A stretch of 64,000 nucleotides of DNA from assembly GCA_963969495.1 (NCBI GenBank), contig OZ018318.1, positions 102,500,141 through 102,564,140 on the forward strand, in the 5' to 3' direction. The position numbers and the translations under genes were made by a program. Below are positions 23,931 through 34,815 of the stretch, piece by piece; the stretch's first letter is position 1; the number at the start of each line of letters is the position of its first letter. The DNA comes from Ceratothoa steindachneri (Eukaryota > Arthropoda > Malacostraca > Isopoda > Cymothoidae). The notes beneath the pieces were generated by a model. It worked only from the letters and a program-made list of their open reading frames with translations, ran no database searches and was not told the DNA's origin.

Positions 23931-25305
23931 CTATTATTTAAAAGTATGATGCCATAACCAACAAGTGAATCTTCATTACGATTTTTTTGAATAGAGGTTT
24001 GTAGAGAGTGTTGAGTATAAAAGAACAACCTCTGACCCCCCCCTTCCTTCCCCCATCACACACACTTTATCAGAAACCACGGGCTATGGTATCCCACCAT
24101 GGAAAACGTCACTGGGTGTTCGAACATTCACAAATTTTCGACTCCTGAGCGCATTGGGGAAATATTCTCCAATCCTGCGAACTCGTCCCAAGCCTCCCCC
24201 CATCCTCCCGGTGACAAGGCGTGAAAGAGCCGCTCTCTCTCGCCCCTTGCTGCTAAATGATGAATAAACTCCACCTCCGGATTAAGATGTCTGGAGTTTG
24301 TGATTCCTTTCCCCAAACTCCCCCGCTCCCCTCAGAATCGGGCATACAAATACTCGGGTTGTTCTGTAGTTCGAGGAGTCCAGCCCGCACCTCAAGGCCA
24401 TCCGCATCGTCTCAATTTCTAAGTAAGTCCCGTGAGCGTTTATCAGATAGCAAGACTTTCTCCTCCGTGATTCTACCCCAGTTAATTGGTAGCTTCTGTG
24501 AACGGCAAGCCTTTGAATTTGCGCAACAGTTTCCCTTTATTTAATCGAACCGAAGAAAATCCCCATCGATTACCTTTGAGAAAAAGAAGTTTCCTCTTCC
24601 AATGGAATTACAAATACTCGTAATCCCACATTTCCCGTCAAACGACATCTTTGAAAATTTGCTATCTTCATCGGAAGGTTTGCTCGGACCGTGCCCCAAC
24701 TGCCTCATTCCGACCGTGTCCCACTTACCTCATCGGATCGTGCCCCACTTGGTTCATCGGATCGTTCCCCACTCGCCTCATCGCAAGAAGGACTTTCTTC
24801 GAAGTGACCGACCCGTAAGCCTGAAACCCCCTCCATTATTAGTATTGTCAAGTTTCCCCTTTGATCTGAGCCTAGTAACTTTAATCAATTAATTCCATTT
24901 GAGAATCCCTCTTCATAACAATTATCAAGAGACTATTTTAATTTAAATAATTCCCTTTTGCCTATTATTATTCTTATTTTAATTTTTGTAAATAAGATTA
25001 TATTTTGTTGTTTCATCTTTAACTAACCTTGAACGATACTTTCGGCCTATTAGAGTAAATCTCGCCAACCATTTATGCATTCTGTCTGATTATTAAGGAT
25101 TTGAAACCCAACGCCTTGCGAACAATCCTTCAACGGTTCGCGTTGCAGTAGGTGATTATGTCATTCCCACATAATATAGGAATAGTGTATGGTATAGAGT
25201 GTTGTAGCACGACATTGAGTTTAGAAAAGTGATAATGTGTTTTGTTGCTTCCTGAGACTATTAATGATGGAAAGTGGAAAGAGTACAAAAGTAGAGGTAG
25301 CTTGT
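23931..25305. other. unassigned, with a small 27-bp tandem at 24685-24785
   Basis: At 24685-24785 a unit like CCTCATCGGATCGTGCCCCA recurs four times at about 27 bp. The frames 24257-24544 and 24602-24892 have no recognised domain, and the second is partly this tandem. Nothing else is supported. Confidence 0.45.
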
Positions 25306-25309
25306 ACTA

Positions 25310-26095
25310 TACAGTACCGGGAGCGCTTGTTTACCTGTTCGTTTTTCGACTGCTACTGGCTCTCTAAATTTTGTTTGCCTGCCACCAAGAGTACAATCGA
25401 TTTTTAAAAGACTTGTTTACTTGCTTGTTCACCCTACGCTTCTCGACTACTAGTGAACCTCCAAATATTTTTTAGATATTACTAAGAGTTCTATTGATGC
25501 TCTACAAACTTGTTTCCCTGCTTGTTTTCCAACTAATACTGAGCCTCTCAATCTTGTTTGCATGCTACCCAAGAGGCTCTCGATTCTCGTAATACTTGTT
25601 TACCCGTTTGTTTTTTAACTAATAATGAGCCTCTCAATCTTGTTTACATGCTGCCCAAAGTAAACTTGTTTCTTTAAAGAAATGTTTACCTGCTGATCTC
25701 GACTAATACTGAGTTTCTAAAAGTTGTTTACGTGTTGCGATAGTACTATCGCATTTCTGAATACTTTTTACTTCCCCTTTTCTCGACTACGACTTAGCCC
25801 CTAAATATTGTTTGTCTCCATGCGAGCCACAGTACTTTCAATACTTAAACCTGTTTACTTGTTTGTTTCTTAGCTACAACTTAGCCTTTAAATTTTTTTT
25901 TTACATACTACATAAAGATTACTCAGCTTCTAAACTTTGTTTACAATTTTCCAAAAGTACTATCGATTCTCTGAAGACTTGTTTACCTTTTTTTTCTCAA
26001 CTATGATTAAGCCTTGACATCGTGTTTACATTCTACCAGCCGTAATGTCAATTATATGAAGAATTGTTTACCTGCTTGTTTCTCGCACCCCTAGA
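25310..26095. repeat. ~86-bp degenerate minisatellite, about 9 units
   Basis: Recurring order: CTTGTTTACCTGCTTGTTT, CTCGACTAATACTGAGCCTC, AAATCTTGTTTACATGCTAC, then AAGAGTACTATCGATTCT. Starts near 25326, 25412, 25506 and 25587 give spacings of 81-94 bp. Confidence 0.85.
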
Positions 26096-26439
26096 AAATC
26101 ACCTAGTAGTTCTCGCCCTTCTGTCCTCACTGTCATAGAATATTAATTTAATTAATATCAATAACATATTCGTTGTTGTTTTAATTTTTGTTTCTATTTT
26201 ACAAATACCATCAGCTGTTACAAGACAATATATGACGATAAATAAAATGGCTGCCTATTTCAAGAAACCGACTCTAGTTGTAAGTTCCTTTTCTTCATCA
26301 GAAACAGACCTCCTATTGCCCCTACTGAGATGGGACTCAGACAGTGTTATAGACCCACGAGGTGCAGACCCCACGTTAAATTGTAGGTGCCATCTGAGAT
26401 AGACATACGGTATTGTAAGAAACCCCGGAATCACATTCA
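26096..26439. other. unassigned sequence
   Basis: No repeat or coding motif seen. The - strand frame 26255-26440 has no recognised domain. Confidence 0.4.
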
Positions 26440-26885
26440 AGAATCAAAAGCCAGACGCAAATTCTCGAAGCAAATTTGGCTTGAAATTCCAGAAGCAAAC
26501 TCAGGAACTAAAATCCTCAAGCTAAATCCCTTTTAGTAAACTCTGCAGGCAAATTGAAAAGACAAGCTCCGATGTAAATTGCTGAAGCAAATTCAAGAAA
26601 CCTAATTGCAGGAACAAACTGTGAAGCAAACTGGGGAAATAAATTCTGGTTGAAAATTATAGAAACAAAACACCTGTAATCAAATTCCAGACATCATCTC
26701 CGGATGCAATTTCCAGAAGCAAACTCTAAAGCAAAATAACAGAAACCAACTCACAAGCAACCTCTGTATGCAAATTCTAAGAGCAAACTGCGAAGCAAGC
26801 CCCCAGAGACAATTTTCCAACGCAAACTCAGAAGCTAAATCCGGAGGCAATTACAAAAGCAAATTTCGGAAGCCAATTATTCCCC
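26440..26885. repeat. short-unit degenerate minisatellite (GAAGCAAATTC)
   Basis: Words such as CCAGAAGCAAACTC, GGAAGCAAATTC and GAAGCAAACTG recur every 16-22 bp over 450 bp. Highly diverged. Confidence 0.8.
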
Positions 26886-27234
26886 ACAGGAGCAGAGACA
26901 CGTAAAAGTATCGACTTGTTAGTCAGACTTGGGATAAAGCACGCATACTCAGAAGATATTTTTCGCCGATAAAGGAGCCAGCCTATAAAAGTGAATTTTT
27001 ATTCATTTTTCCATACGGGGATTTCAAGCAAGAGTTTAATAGAGCCATGATTATTCGACATATGTCGAACTAAACTCCCCCCGCACCCCGCATCCCGCTC
27101 ACTGGGGTAAGGGAGTTAAAGTGAACTGAACTGCCAGTCATCTAGCCTCGTGAAAACTATGCCATTCTCTATGATAGGCATAAATGGGGGTGCCAAGGAA
27201 AGCAGGTTTGAGGATTAGCCCACTGTGGAACTTG
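26886..27234. other. unassigned sequence upstream of the Jockey-like LINE
   Basis: No motif recognised. It may contain the LINE 5' untranslated region, whose start could not be located. Confidence 0.4.
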
Positions 27235-28590
27235 GGGTCAGAAGCATCCGGTCCTTCGTGAGATCGGACTGCAACCAGAAATCTCCCCGCAGATCCAAAC
27301 GCACAAGAGCGTGATCTGCAAGAGATTAGACCCCTGGATTGGAGAGCATTCTAAGGAGGAAATCAAAGAAGAAATCATGAAAAACCAACAATGGGCGAAA
27401 GTCACGGAGATTGTCAAATTCAAGAACAAAAGAGACAACTTGGACTATTTTCACGTTTTCAAGATTATCTTTGGAGACACAGCCATGGCCAAGAAAGTGA
27501 AGTAGTCTGGGCTCCTGCTTTTTAACGCCAATATCAGCGGGAAGCAGATAGAGAAGGAGGAATTTCACCCTTTCCAATTTTGCTTCCGCTGCTATAAAAT
27601 GGAGGCACACACTACACAAGAATGTCGAGCGCCCCAAGAGATATGCTAAAAGTGCAGCCTACCTGGACAGCACTGGAAGAACTGCCAGAGCCCTCGCGAG
27701 ATGTGCGCAAACTGCGGGCAAGGCCACCGCTCCATGGCAATGGCCTGCCCCATGAAAAAGGAATTGATCAGGAGAAAACAACAACAAAGTAAAGAAGAGG
27801 AAAGCAGAAAAGCGAATACAACTTAGGCTGAGGTCGCAAAGGCAGCTTACTGAGAGAAAGAGAGTAAGAAAACCTACCTCAAAATCCAGAACGAGGAGTC
27901 TAGTCTATGCACACGTCATAAATCTGACAGCTAGGGTCATTTGTAAGGGAGCTAAACCGGATGTTCGCCAAGAACAGCATGAACCAGATGTGGTTCCCTG
28001 ACGATCCTCCGTCAGGACATATCCTACAACTACAAATGGTCCCAAACTATATGTCAGAACAGACACAAGAAGAGAAAAAGCAGGAGGAAAAACCGAAAGA
28101 ACAGCGCAAAAGACCAGATCCGAGAATAGAGGCAAGAAATGAAAGGGAGGCTGCGGCCAAATTGGCAAACACCCCCAACCAGAGAATAAGACTCCGAAGA
28201 AGAAGAAGGAAGAAACGGAATCATCGGATTCCACAGACCCCTCGGACTCTTCGGACTCAGAGATCATGCCCAAAGATGGACAACGGGAGAAAAGAAAGCG
28301 GGAGGCCATAAGACCTCTAGATGCCGATAAGATTAACTTCTCTATATACGCATCAGAGCAGTTCCCTTTCCAAAAGACATGGATGCCAACAAAATATTAA
28401 TCGGCATCAAAAAGAAATTCTATAAGTGGAGTTCAATGCACAGTGCGAAGAAGAAATAGTCGAGGAGGCCCTCTTCAATCATAAGGTTAAACTCTGCAGA
28501 GATACATTTGAAGAGCTTACCTCAGCAGAGTTCACGAAGAATAGGAACAGGAAAAAGCATTCCATCACCAGGAAACACTAGAAGCCAGAG
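27235..28590 (+). pseudogene. LINE ORF1 (gag-like) with three zinc knuckles, broken
   Basis: The open piece 27311-27505 encodes a basic, charged segment ending near FKIIFGDTAMAKKVK, then a stop. A shift of frame gives GLLLFNANISGKQ and FHPFQFCFRCYKMEAH, followed by three Cys/His knuckles in tandem: CFRCYKMEAHTTQEC, C-KCSLPGQHWKNC and CANCGQGHRSMAMAC. Such knuckles bind nucleic acid in ORF1 proteins of Jockey/I-type LINEs. The tail is a highly charged region rich in Lys, Arg and Glu up to about 28590. In-frame stops occur in and after the knuckles. The last ~420 bp are duplicated in inverse orientation at 29338-29764. Confidence 0.8.
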
Positions 28591-28596
28591 AGAAAA

Positions 28597-29330
28597 ATGG
28601 AGAACGCGAACAACAGATTGAAAATAGTGACGTTCAACGTAAATGGACGGGAGGGAAAAGCAACCGCGTATGGGAACATATTCCGTATCAGTATCGACAG
28701 AACAACTTGTCACATAAAGATACCGGGCTACAGAGTTTTCACAAAGAATCATTCTCACGAGAGGTTTGACGTTGCTGCCGTTGCAATCAAAAGGGATCTC
28801 TTGTTCAGGATCCTTCCAAAGCTGGACGAGTCATTCGTGGCGATACAACTGCCCAAATTAGTTGGCAACGTCGTGATAGCGGCGGCATATCAACATCCTC
28901 GAAGAGCGTACCTGCCCCTCAACAGCTTCTACACCTTGTTCGGCCACTGCAGAATGGCATTCCTTCGTGGTGACCTCAACGCCAGATGCCGAACGGCTGG
29001 CTATGGTAACACGAACAAAAGAGGCCAGAACTTGAAAATGATTATGCGACGGAAGAACACCCAGAGGATAGGAGCTGATTTTTTTACCTATATCACCTCT
29101 CAGGCAGCAACAAATTTGATATAATCATGACAAGTGACTGCTTCCCATTCAACTACCATAGGGAGCCAGGCCCAACAGTCCCCAGCGACCTTCCTTTTCC
29201 TTCCCTATATCACTTCTAAGGCAGCAACAAAGCCTGATATAATCATGACAAGTGACTGCTTCCCATTCAACTACCATAGTGAGCCAGGCCCAACAGTTCC
29301 CAGCGACCTTACTTTTCCTTCCCGTTCCTT
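28597..29330 (+). pseudogene. LINE endonuclease (APE-type), N-terminal and middle part
   Basis: The open frame 28597-29124 starts MENANNRLKIVTFNVNG, the first catalytic block of APE endonucleases (N in TFNVNG). RFDVAAVAIKRDL and FVAIQLPKL follow, then VVIAAAYQHPRRAYLP and AFLRGDLNARCRTAGYG, which carries the Asp and Asn of the GDLNA motif. After a frame change, NKPDIIMTSDCFPFNYHSE-like sequence matches the end of the domain but is present twice (117-bp tandem). The SDH-like final motif and the linker to the reverse transcriptase are replaced by the inverted ORF1 arm. Confidence 0.85.
29088..29321. repeat. 117-bp tandem duplication in the LINE endonuclease
   Basis: The unit beginning CTATATCACCTCTCAGGCAG at 29088 is repeated from 29205 with several substitutions and a 2-bp change that restores the KPDI reading. 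The second unit runs straight into the inverted ORF1 arm. Confidence 0.95.
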
Positions 29331-29764
29331 TTCTTCTTGAACTCTGCTGAGGTAAGCTCTTCAAATGTATCTCTGCAGAGTTTAACCTTATGATTGAAGA
29401 GGGCCTCCTCGACTATTTCTTCTTCGCACTGTGCATTGAACTCCACTTATAGAATTTCTTTTTGATGCCGATTAATATTTTGTTGGCATCCATGTCTTTT
29501 GGAAAGGGAACTGCTCTGATGCGTATATAGAGAAGTTAATCTTATCGGCATCTAGAGGTCTTATGGCCTGCCGCTTTCTTTTCTCCCGTTGTCCATCTTT
29601 GGGCATGATCTCTGAGTCCGAAGAGTCCGAGGTGTCTGTGGAATCCGATGATTCCGTTTCTTCCTTCTTCTTCTTCTTCGGAGTCTTATTCTTTGGTTGG
29701 GGGTGTTTGGCAATTTGGCCGCAGCCTCCCTTTCCTTTCTTGCCTCTATTCTCGGATCTGGTCT

Positions 29765-31860
29765 CACTCGAATCCATCCAGCTTCCGGTCCCTGTACGCA
29801 AAAGCTACGCTTCGGCCAACTGGGAACGCTACAGAGAGATCCTTGGCGGATTCAAACCAGCTAACCTAAGCGGAGCAGCACTAGAGGAGATCGACGGGGA
29901 GCTGGGGAGGATAACAGCCTCCATCACCGACCCTGACCGCAAGTGTGTCCCTATGGCAAGTTACAAAACTCCTCCACAACCCAGAGGGACCGAGAAGATG
30001 AAAGAGATCGCTAGGGAGCACAGGGATGTGTACGAAGAAATCAGAAGAACAAGTACGAATCGGGAACGAAGCTTGCTGCTACGACATCTGCGTGATGAGC
30101 TAAAGTTGGCTATTAACCAACAACAGGCTGAAATCTGGGACAGCCTAATACCCAGGGTATACAGCGAGGTGACTCCTGCTAAATTCTGGCGACTAGTAAG
30201 GAAATTAAAAGGCTTACTAAGTAGAGAAAAGAACCTCATTAAGGGGGGGATGGCTACTTGGAGGATCCGGCGGTCCTGGAGGAAAGGTTCCGTACGTTCT
30301 GGAAGGAAAGCTTCTGAATAACACTTGAGGACGATGCGGAATTCGACCAGAAATCGAAAACCAACTAATTGAAGATCTTATTCAGATTATACATCGAACA
30401 CACCCACGAGCCTACGTCAGTGAAGGGGGGAGTGATGGCGGACCACGGCCGACCAATTGCAATTAAAGAGGTCATGGCTGTCGTGAAAACCTTTAAACAA
30501 AAGGCACCAGGCTGGACGGGCATCATTAAAAACAACTTGATACATGCCCCTCCAGCAGACATTCAGGGAATAACTAACACCTACAACGCTTCGCTGAATA
30601 CGCGCTACTTCCCAGATGGTTTTAAAATGGCCAAAATCATTTTGATCCCGAAAGGGAAGAGGCACCCCGATCAACTGGTGGATTACAGGCCAATATCCCT
30701 CCTTGAGTTTGTATCCAAAATCTACGAGAACTTCTATCTAACAGGCTACAAGACCAGATAACCAAGCTGGAAGCTCACAACCCCCAGCAACACAGGTTCT
30801 GCAAGAGAAGGAGGACTGATACAGCCTTCACCCTTCTCACCAAAAAGCTCACCCACTATAAAGCTGAGGGAAAATACGTAGACGTGATGATGCGAGATGT
30901 TCAAAAGGCCTTCAAAAAAGTTTGGCTGAGAGGTCTACAATACAAGATCTTAGGCCCCTAGCTAAACCTGATCCTGGAAAGAGTCCCCTGTAATTACATC
31001 ATGGAGAAAAAAAGCCAAAATTTCAATCAAGGGCTTCAAAGGACCCGAGTTCGAACTTGAGGCGGGTGTTCTGCAAGGTAGCTGTCTTAAGTCCACTGTT
31101 GTACCTTGTGTACACATTGGACTTACCTGTTCCAGTCGGTGATGATGTGATGTACCTGCAGTTTGCAGATGGCGTAACACAGATCATCCCTAGTTCCTAT
31201 GGGAACGCTGGAGTTCAAGCAAGGTAGACAGCTGCTGAAATCGAAAACATCAATCGATTCGAAAAAAGGTGGAAAATTAAGACCAAACGCTGAAAGTTCC
31301 AGATCATTCCAGTGAACAGCCGGAAACGCGATGACGTCATAGTCAAAGATGAATTCTACCCGTACTCCGACGAGGATAAAGTCCTGGGTCTGCGCATCAC
31401 CTCAACAGGGTATAAGACGCACATCAACAACCGAATCTCTTTAGTCAAAAGAGAGCTGTACAGGTTCAAAAGCCTCAGCAACAACAACATCAAAATGCTG
31501 TACACTCTCCTGGTGCGCTCAACACTGGTGTACTCGGCAGTGGTAATACAGGCAGCTAGTTCAACCTCTCTTAGACAAATGCAAAGAGTCCAGAACAAAG
31601 CTACCCTGCTGATAGCTTACGCGCGCAGAATGGACCGTATTTGACTGACGGAACTGCGCGCAAGAGCAGGACTAAAGCCACTGAATATGGTCCTCCAAAT
31701 GCTAGGGAGAAAGACCTGGGAAAAGGTAGACAACGAAATACTCCCACTTATTTAAGCAAATCTAGATATACTACAACCCCTAATTGGACGTGTCACCAGG
31801 AGAGCCTTATTCCCCCGGGAAGACCAAGCCGAGATATACATCTAACCAAAACTAAATGAT
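29765..31860 (+). pseudogene. LINE reverse transcriptase and C-terminal region, broken
   Basis: From 29765 the frame reads SYASANWERYREIL and WDSLIPRVYSEVTPAKFWRLVRKLKG, the usual pre-RT region. A frameshift near 30240 follows. Frame 30369-30761 carries GHGRPIAIKEV-like and KQKAPGWTGI blocks, then LIPKGKRHPDQLVDYRPISLLEFVSKIYE (RT blocks 1-2). Farther on, in changing frames, come AFTLLTKKLTHYKAEGKY, VQKAFKKVW (normally KAFDKVW), GVLQG and FADG. FADG replaces the FADD catalytic motif, so one essential Asp is gone. Frame 31312-31644 is the thumb/C-terminal region (VLGLRITSTGYKTHINNRIS, ASSTSLRQMQRVQNKATLLI), followed by LTELRARAGLKPLNMVLQ in another frame. Not functional. Confidence 0.85.
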
Positions 31861-31934
31861 CCTACTTACCAAAGAAGAATTACCGAAACGACTCCACGAT
31901 ACGAAACAACTAACCACAAAGAGAGACAAGAAAA

Positions 31935-32190
31935 AACAAAAGGGGCGAAGTGCCCAAATGAAAATAAATAAATTAAAAGAGGCGAAAGGACCCAAAATGA
32001 ACATCAAACGAAAACAAAAGAAATAAAATAATTAAAAAGAGGCGAAGTGCCCAACCTAATCAAGACAAAATAAATAAAATAATAAGTAAATAACTAAGCA
32101 AATAAATGAATCGAATAAATAAATGAATAATAAGATAGCAAAAAGAGGCAAAGTGTCCAGAAACAGGCGAAACAAGAATGAAAACTAAAA
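31935..32190 (+). repeat. LINE 3' UTR repeats with GGCGAAGTGCCC
   Basis: AGGGGCGAAGTGCCCAAATG, AGAGGCGAAAGGACCCAAAATG, AGAGGCGAAGTGCCCAACC and AGAGGCAAAGTGTCCAG occur at roughly 45-110-bp spacing in A-rich sequence. Each core can fold as GGC-GAAGT-GCC. The second LINE copy has the same repeats on the - strand (about 48735-48905), so they belong to the element. Such 3' UTR elements may be used in reverse transcriptase recognition; that is inference. Confidence 0.8.
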
Positions 32191-32649
32191 CCGAATTAAG
32201 AATAAGAATGACAGCTAACGAGTTAGCAGATATATATTTGAAAAGCTTGAATGCCTAATGCCGGAGGATATAGTATATTTATATTTAAAAAAAGAGATAA
32301 AAATAAATAAATAAATACTAGTGAGGAAAAATAAATGAGAAAATACGAAGGAAACAAAAGGTCACCAGAGTGACCACCAAAGAGTCAGCAACAACACTGA
32401 CACCATCGAAAGAGGAAGATGCCCTCTACACCAGGGCAAACTCAAATATTCGTAACCACTATCTATGCCTACAACACATTTCCCCACCTGTTATATCATC
32501 ATCCTCATCAGCAACAGTATCAATTCGAACGTCTTATCACGGTTTCCATGGCTACGCGCACGTCCTCGTAGAAGGCAGTTAAATAGAAAAAAAATGGTGT
32601 CATGATGTAACTGCTCAGAACTGTATGAAGATGTCTCCGTACAACGACT

Positions 32650-32765
32650 CTGTTTTTTATTTAAAAAAACAAAAATCAACGAGGGAATCTTCGCCACTTT
32701 GGGGGAAAAAGTAGATCGTAAATCAGAGAGGTTAAGGAAAGTGAAAATGGGTAAAACGTACACAT
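32650..32765 (-). repeat. SINE-like repeat copy
   Basis: On the - strand: CCCATTTTCACTTTCCTTAA, then AAAGTGGCGAAGATTCCCTC, then GTTGATTTTTGTTTTTTTAA and AAATAAAAAAC. Same block order as the other family members, ending in an A-rich tail. It lies 40 bp from the left end of the mariner at 32805. Confidence 0.75.
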
Positions 32766-32804
32766 CCGATGACTACTTACTTTGGGTAATGTTGTTTGTT
32801 ATTA

Positions 32805-33762
32805 CGAGGGGCGGTCAATAGGTTTTGCGAATCGGTAGGGCAAAACAGAGGAAGGGGGATGGCTGTTTGTGGGGGTGTTAGGACAAGTTATGACAAGTCA
32901 GCACCTGCAGCCGCACACTCCTGCCTCCTCTATTTAAGAAGCAGTAGCTGATCGCAGATCGTCAGTCACAAATTTTTCAACAAAGGAGAAGGTTGAGCAC
33001 CGCGCAGTGATCAAATTTTTGACCAAGGAAGGCAAGAATGCAAAAGAGATCCATGAACGCATGGTTGCAGTGTACACCGACACTGCTCCTTCCTATGCAA
33101 CCATTGATCGCTGGAATAGGGAGTTCCGCCATGGTCGTGAGTCCCTTGAAGATGACCCCCGTCCAGGACACCCGTCAGACGTGACCAACGAGGACAATGT
33201 GGCCCGTGTGGAGAGGAAGATCATGCCGGGAAGAACATGGCCATCATCTTCTGGGATTCTGAGGGAGTGTGATGGTGGAATATGCGCCTCGTGGAAGGAC
33301 CATCACATGCCAATATTACGCCGAGGAACTGGCTGGGTTGAAGAAGTGCATCCGTCAGAAGCGGCGCGGTAAGTTGACACGCGGTGTCCTGCTCGTCCAC
33401 GACAAGGCCCCTGTCCATAAGGCCAGAGTTGCACAAGCTGCCCTGCGCGAGTGCGGATTCGAGGAGCTCAACCATCCCCCATACAGTCCATATCTGGCCC
33501 CTAGCGACTACTTTTTATTCCGCCAGCTCAAGGCTGCACTGCGTGGACGCCAGTTTGGGGACGATGAAGATGTCCAGCTCGCCGTCCAGGAGTGGATTGA
33601 ACAGCAGTCGGGAGATTTCTGGTTGTCGGAAATTCGAAGCCTCAGGGACAAGTGGCGCAAGTGCATTAAAGTCGAGGGTAGTTATATTGAAAAATAATAA
33701 AACACTTTTCCTCGTATCTCGTTTCCTTATATCCGAATTGCAAAACTTATTGACCGCCCTGG
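32805..33762 (+). mobile_element. mariner transposon, internally deleted, both ends present
   Basis: The left end CGAGGGGCGGTCAATAGG and right end CCAGGGCGGTCAATAAG (read inward on the - strand) are terminal inverted repeats of about 28 bp that continue GTTTTGC. They are flanked by TA at 32803-32804 and 33763-33764, the expected target duplication. At 958 bp the element is shorter than the usual 1.3 kb mariner because the middle of the transposase is missing. With both ends retained it could in principle be moved by a transposase supplied elsewhere. Confidence 0.93.
32945..33697 (+). pseudogene. mariner transposase, middle deleted and frameshifted
   Basis: The frame open through 33007-33372 gives EHRAVIKFLTKEGKNAKEIH, SYATIDRWNREFRHG and LEDDPRPGHPSD. 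This is the two-helix-turn-helix DNA-binding part of mariner transposases with its conserved D-PR-G-P linker. The protein then switches to the frame at 33269-33697 with GVLLVHDKAPVH (second catalytic Asp), then PPYSPYLAPSDYFLF (third Asp, D34D spacing type) and C-terminal KWRKCIKVEGSYIEK. The first catalytic Asp block is absent because of the deletion. No ATG is evident upstream in the first frame, and an in-frame stop lies shortly before it. Confidence 0.9.
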
Positions 33763-33764
33763 TA

Positions 33765-34029
33765 TTAGCCAATGCGTGAGGAAAGTAGGCGCTCCAAGTT
33801 CCTTAACAGGAGCAATAAATATGTGTCGTTTATAGAGAACTAAAATTCGTACGAATTGTGTGTGTGTGAATGTGCGCATACCCATACCTACATTTTCTTA
33901 TACACCAAAGGTAAATCCATTCATTTATATCCAACCCCAACTTCCCGCACGTAATGAATGGCTCTCTGTATATTTGCAATTCCTTCCCCGTCAACGCCAA
34001 TTTGCAAATGTTTACTATATGGCATTTTT
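33765..34029. other. unassigned sequence
   Basis: Short gap between the mariner and the 30-bp satellite. Contains a (GT)-like GTGTGTGTG run near 33859. No other feature. Confidence 0.4.
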
Positions 34030-34510
34030 TTAGGTTCACTATTCGTGACATGGAGAATTTTGCCTTTACTCTCCTCAACATTGAGAACATTAGTTCACTA
34101 TTCTTTAAATGGTAAATTTTAGGTTCAGTATTCTTTATGGATTTTTTTACATCGGTTAACTATTCTTAGCATAGAGAATTTTAAGTTCAGTATTCTTGAG
34201 GGATTTTTTTACATCGGTTAACTATTCTTAGCATAGAGAATTTTAAGTTCAGTATTCTTGAGGGATTTTTTTACATCGGTTAACTATTCTTAGCATAAAG
34301 AATTTTAAGTTCATTATTCTTGACATGGCTAATTTTTGGTCTAATATTCTTAACAAAAGAAATTTTAGCTTACTATTTTCTATTGGAATTTTAGGTTCAG
34401 TATCTTGAAAGAAAATTTTAGATTATTATTTTAGGTTAATTATTCTTGAACTGGTGAATTTTAGGTTGAGTAGTTTGTACCTGGAAAATATGGGGGTTCA
34501 GTAGTCTAGA
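34030..34510. repeat. 30-bp TTTTAGGTTCA satellite, left piece
   Basis: Diverged units containing TTTTAGGTTCAGTATTCTT and GACATGGAGAA. Between about 34144 and 34330 a ~62-bp compound unit with TTTTTTACATCGGTTAACTA and TTCTTAGCATAGAGAA is repeated three times almost exactly. Same family as 36580-38880. Confidence 0.85.
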
Positions 34511-34815
34511 AATTGTGGATAAATAACACTATACATACAACAAATTTCAGTGTGAAGAAAAAAACATAGATCTCATGGGAATTTTATTATGAAGCTGAGA
34601 GTTCTGAATCCGAATTTGATAACAAAGATTTCCCATCACGTATCAATGTCTTCTAAATTGCCGATTTAATAATTATGCAATTGATACCGATTTCCACGAT
34701 ACCATAAATGTATTTCGCTCCCACAGTCAGATTAAATGTGTCCATTTTAATTAATTTATGAATATATAATGAATCAGCATGTTTGTTAGCATTATGTAAT
34801 GTATTAACCTACATT
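34511..34815. other. unassigned AT-rich sequence
   Basis: Lies between the satellite and the stop codon of the minus-strand pseudogene. No feature seen. It may contain that gene's 3' flank. Confidence 0.4.

Larger units (their letters stand above)
28111..29764. repeat. large inverted repeat inside the LINE (arms ~425 bp)
   Basis: Segment 28111-28534 reappears as its reverse complement at 29338-29764 with only about half a dozen visible differences, one of them an extra TTC in a TTC run. That is about 98 percent identity by eye. The spacer of ~800 bp holds the endonuclease. The inverted arm gives a frame on + (29563 onward, starting MACRFLFSRCPSLG) that matches the antisense frame of ORF1 (27905-28309 on -), so that frame is not a real protein until it joins the LINE sequence at about 29765. 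Confidence 0.93.
27235..32420 (+). mobile_element. Jockey-like non-LTR retrotransposon, nearly full length, dead and rearranged
   Basis: Order on the + strand: ORF1 with CCHC-type zinc knuckles, an apurinic/apyrimidinic endonuclease, an inverted copy of the ORF1 end, a reverse transcriptase, a C-terminal region, and an AT-rich 3' untranslated region with repeated GGCGAAGTGCCC words. The 3' boundary (about 32420) is set by comparison with the second copy at 48470-49438 on the - strand, which shares the last ~1 kb including AAAGAGTCAGC and ACTGACACCATCGAAAGAGG. The Jockey assignment rests on overall layout and motif flavour, not on a tree. Many stops and frameshifts make it non-autonomous. Confidence 0.85.

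Noticed and set aside
27905..28309. 134-codon frame on the - strand (starting MASRFLFSRC), also seen on + at 29563
   Set aside because: Antisense of the charged LINE ORF1 tail. The + copy appears only because that segment is inverted there.
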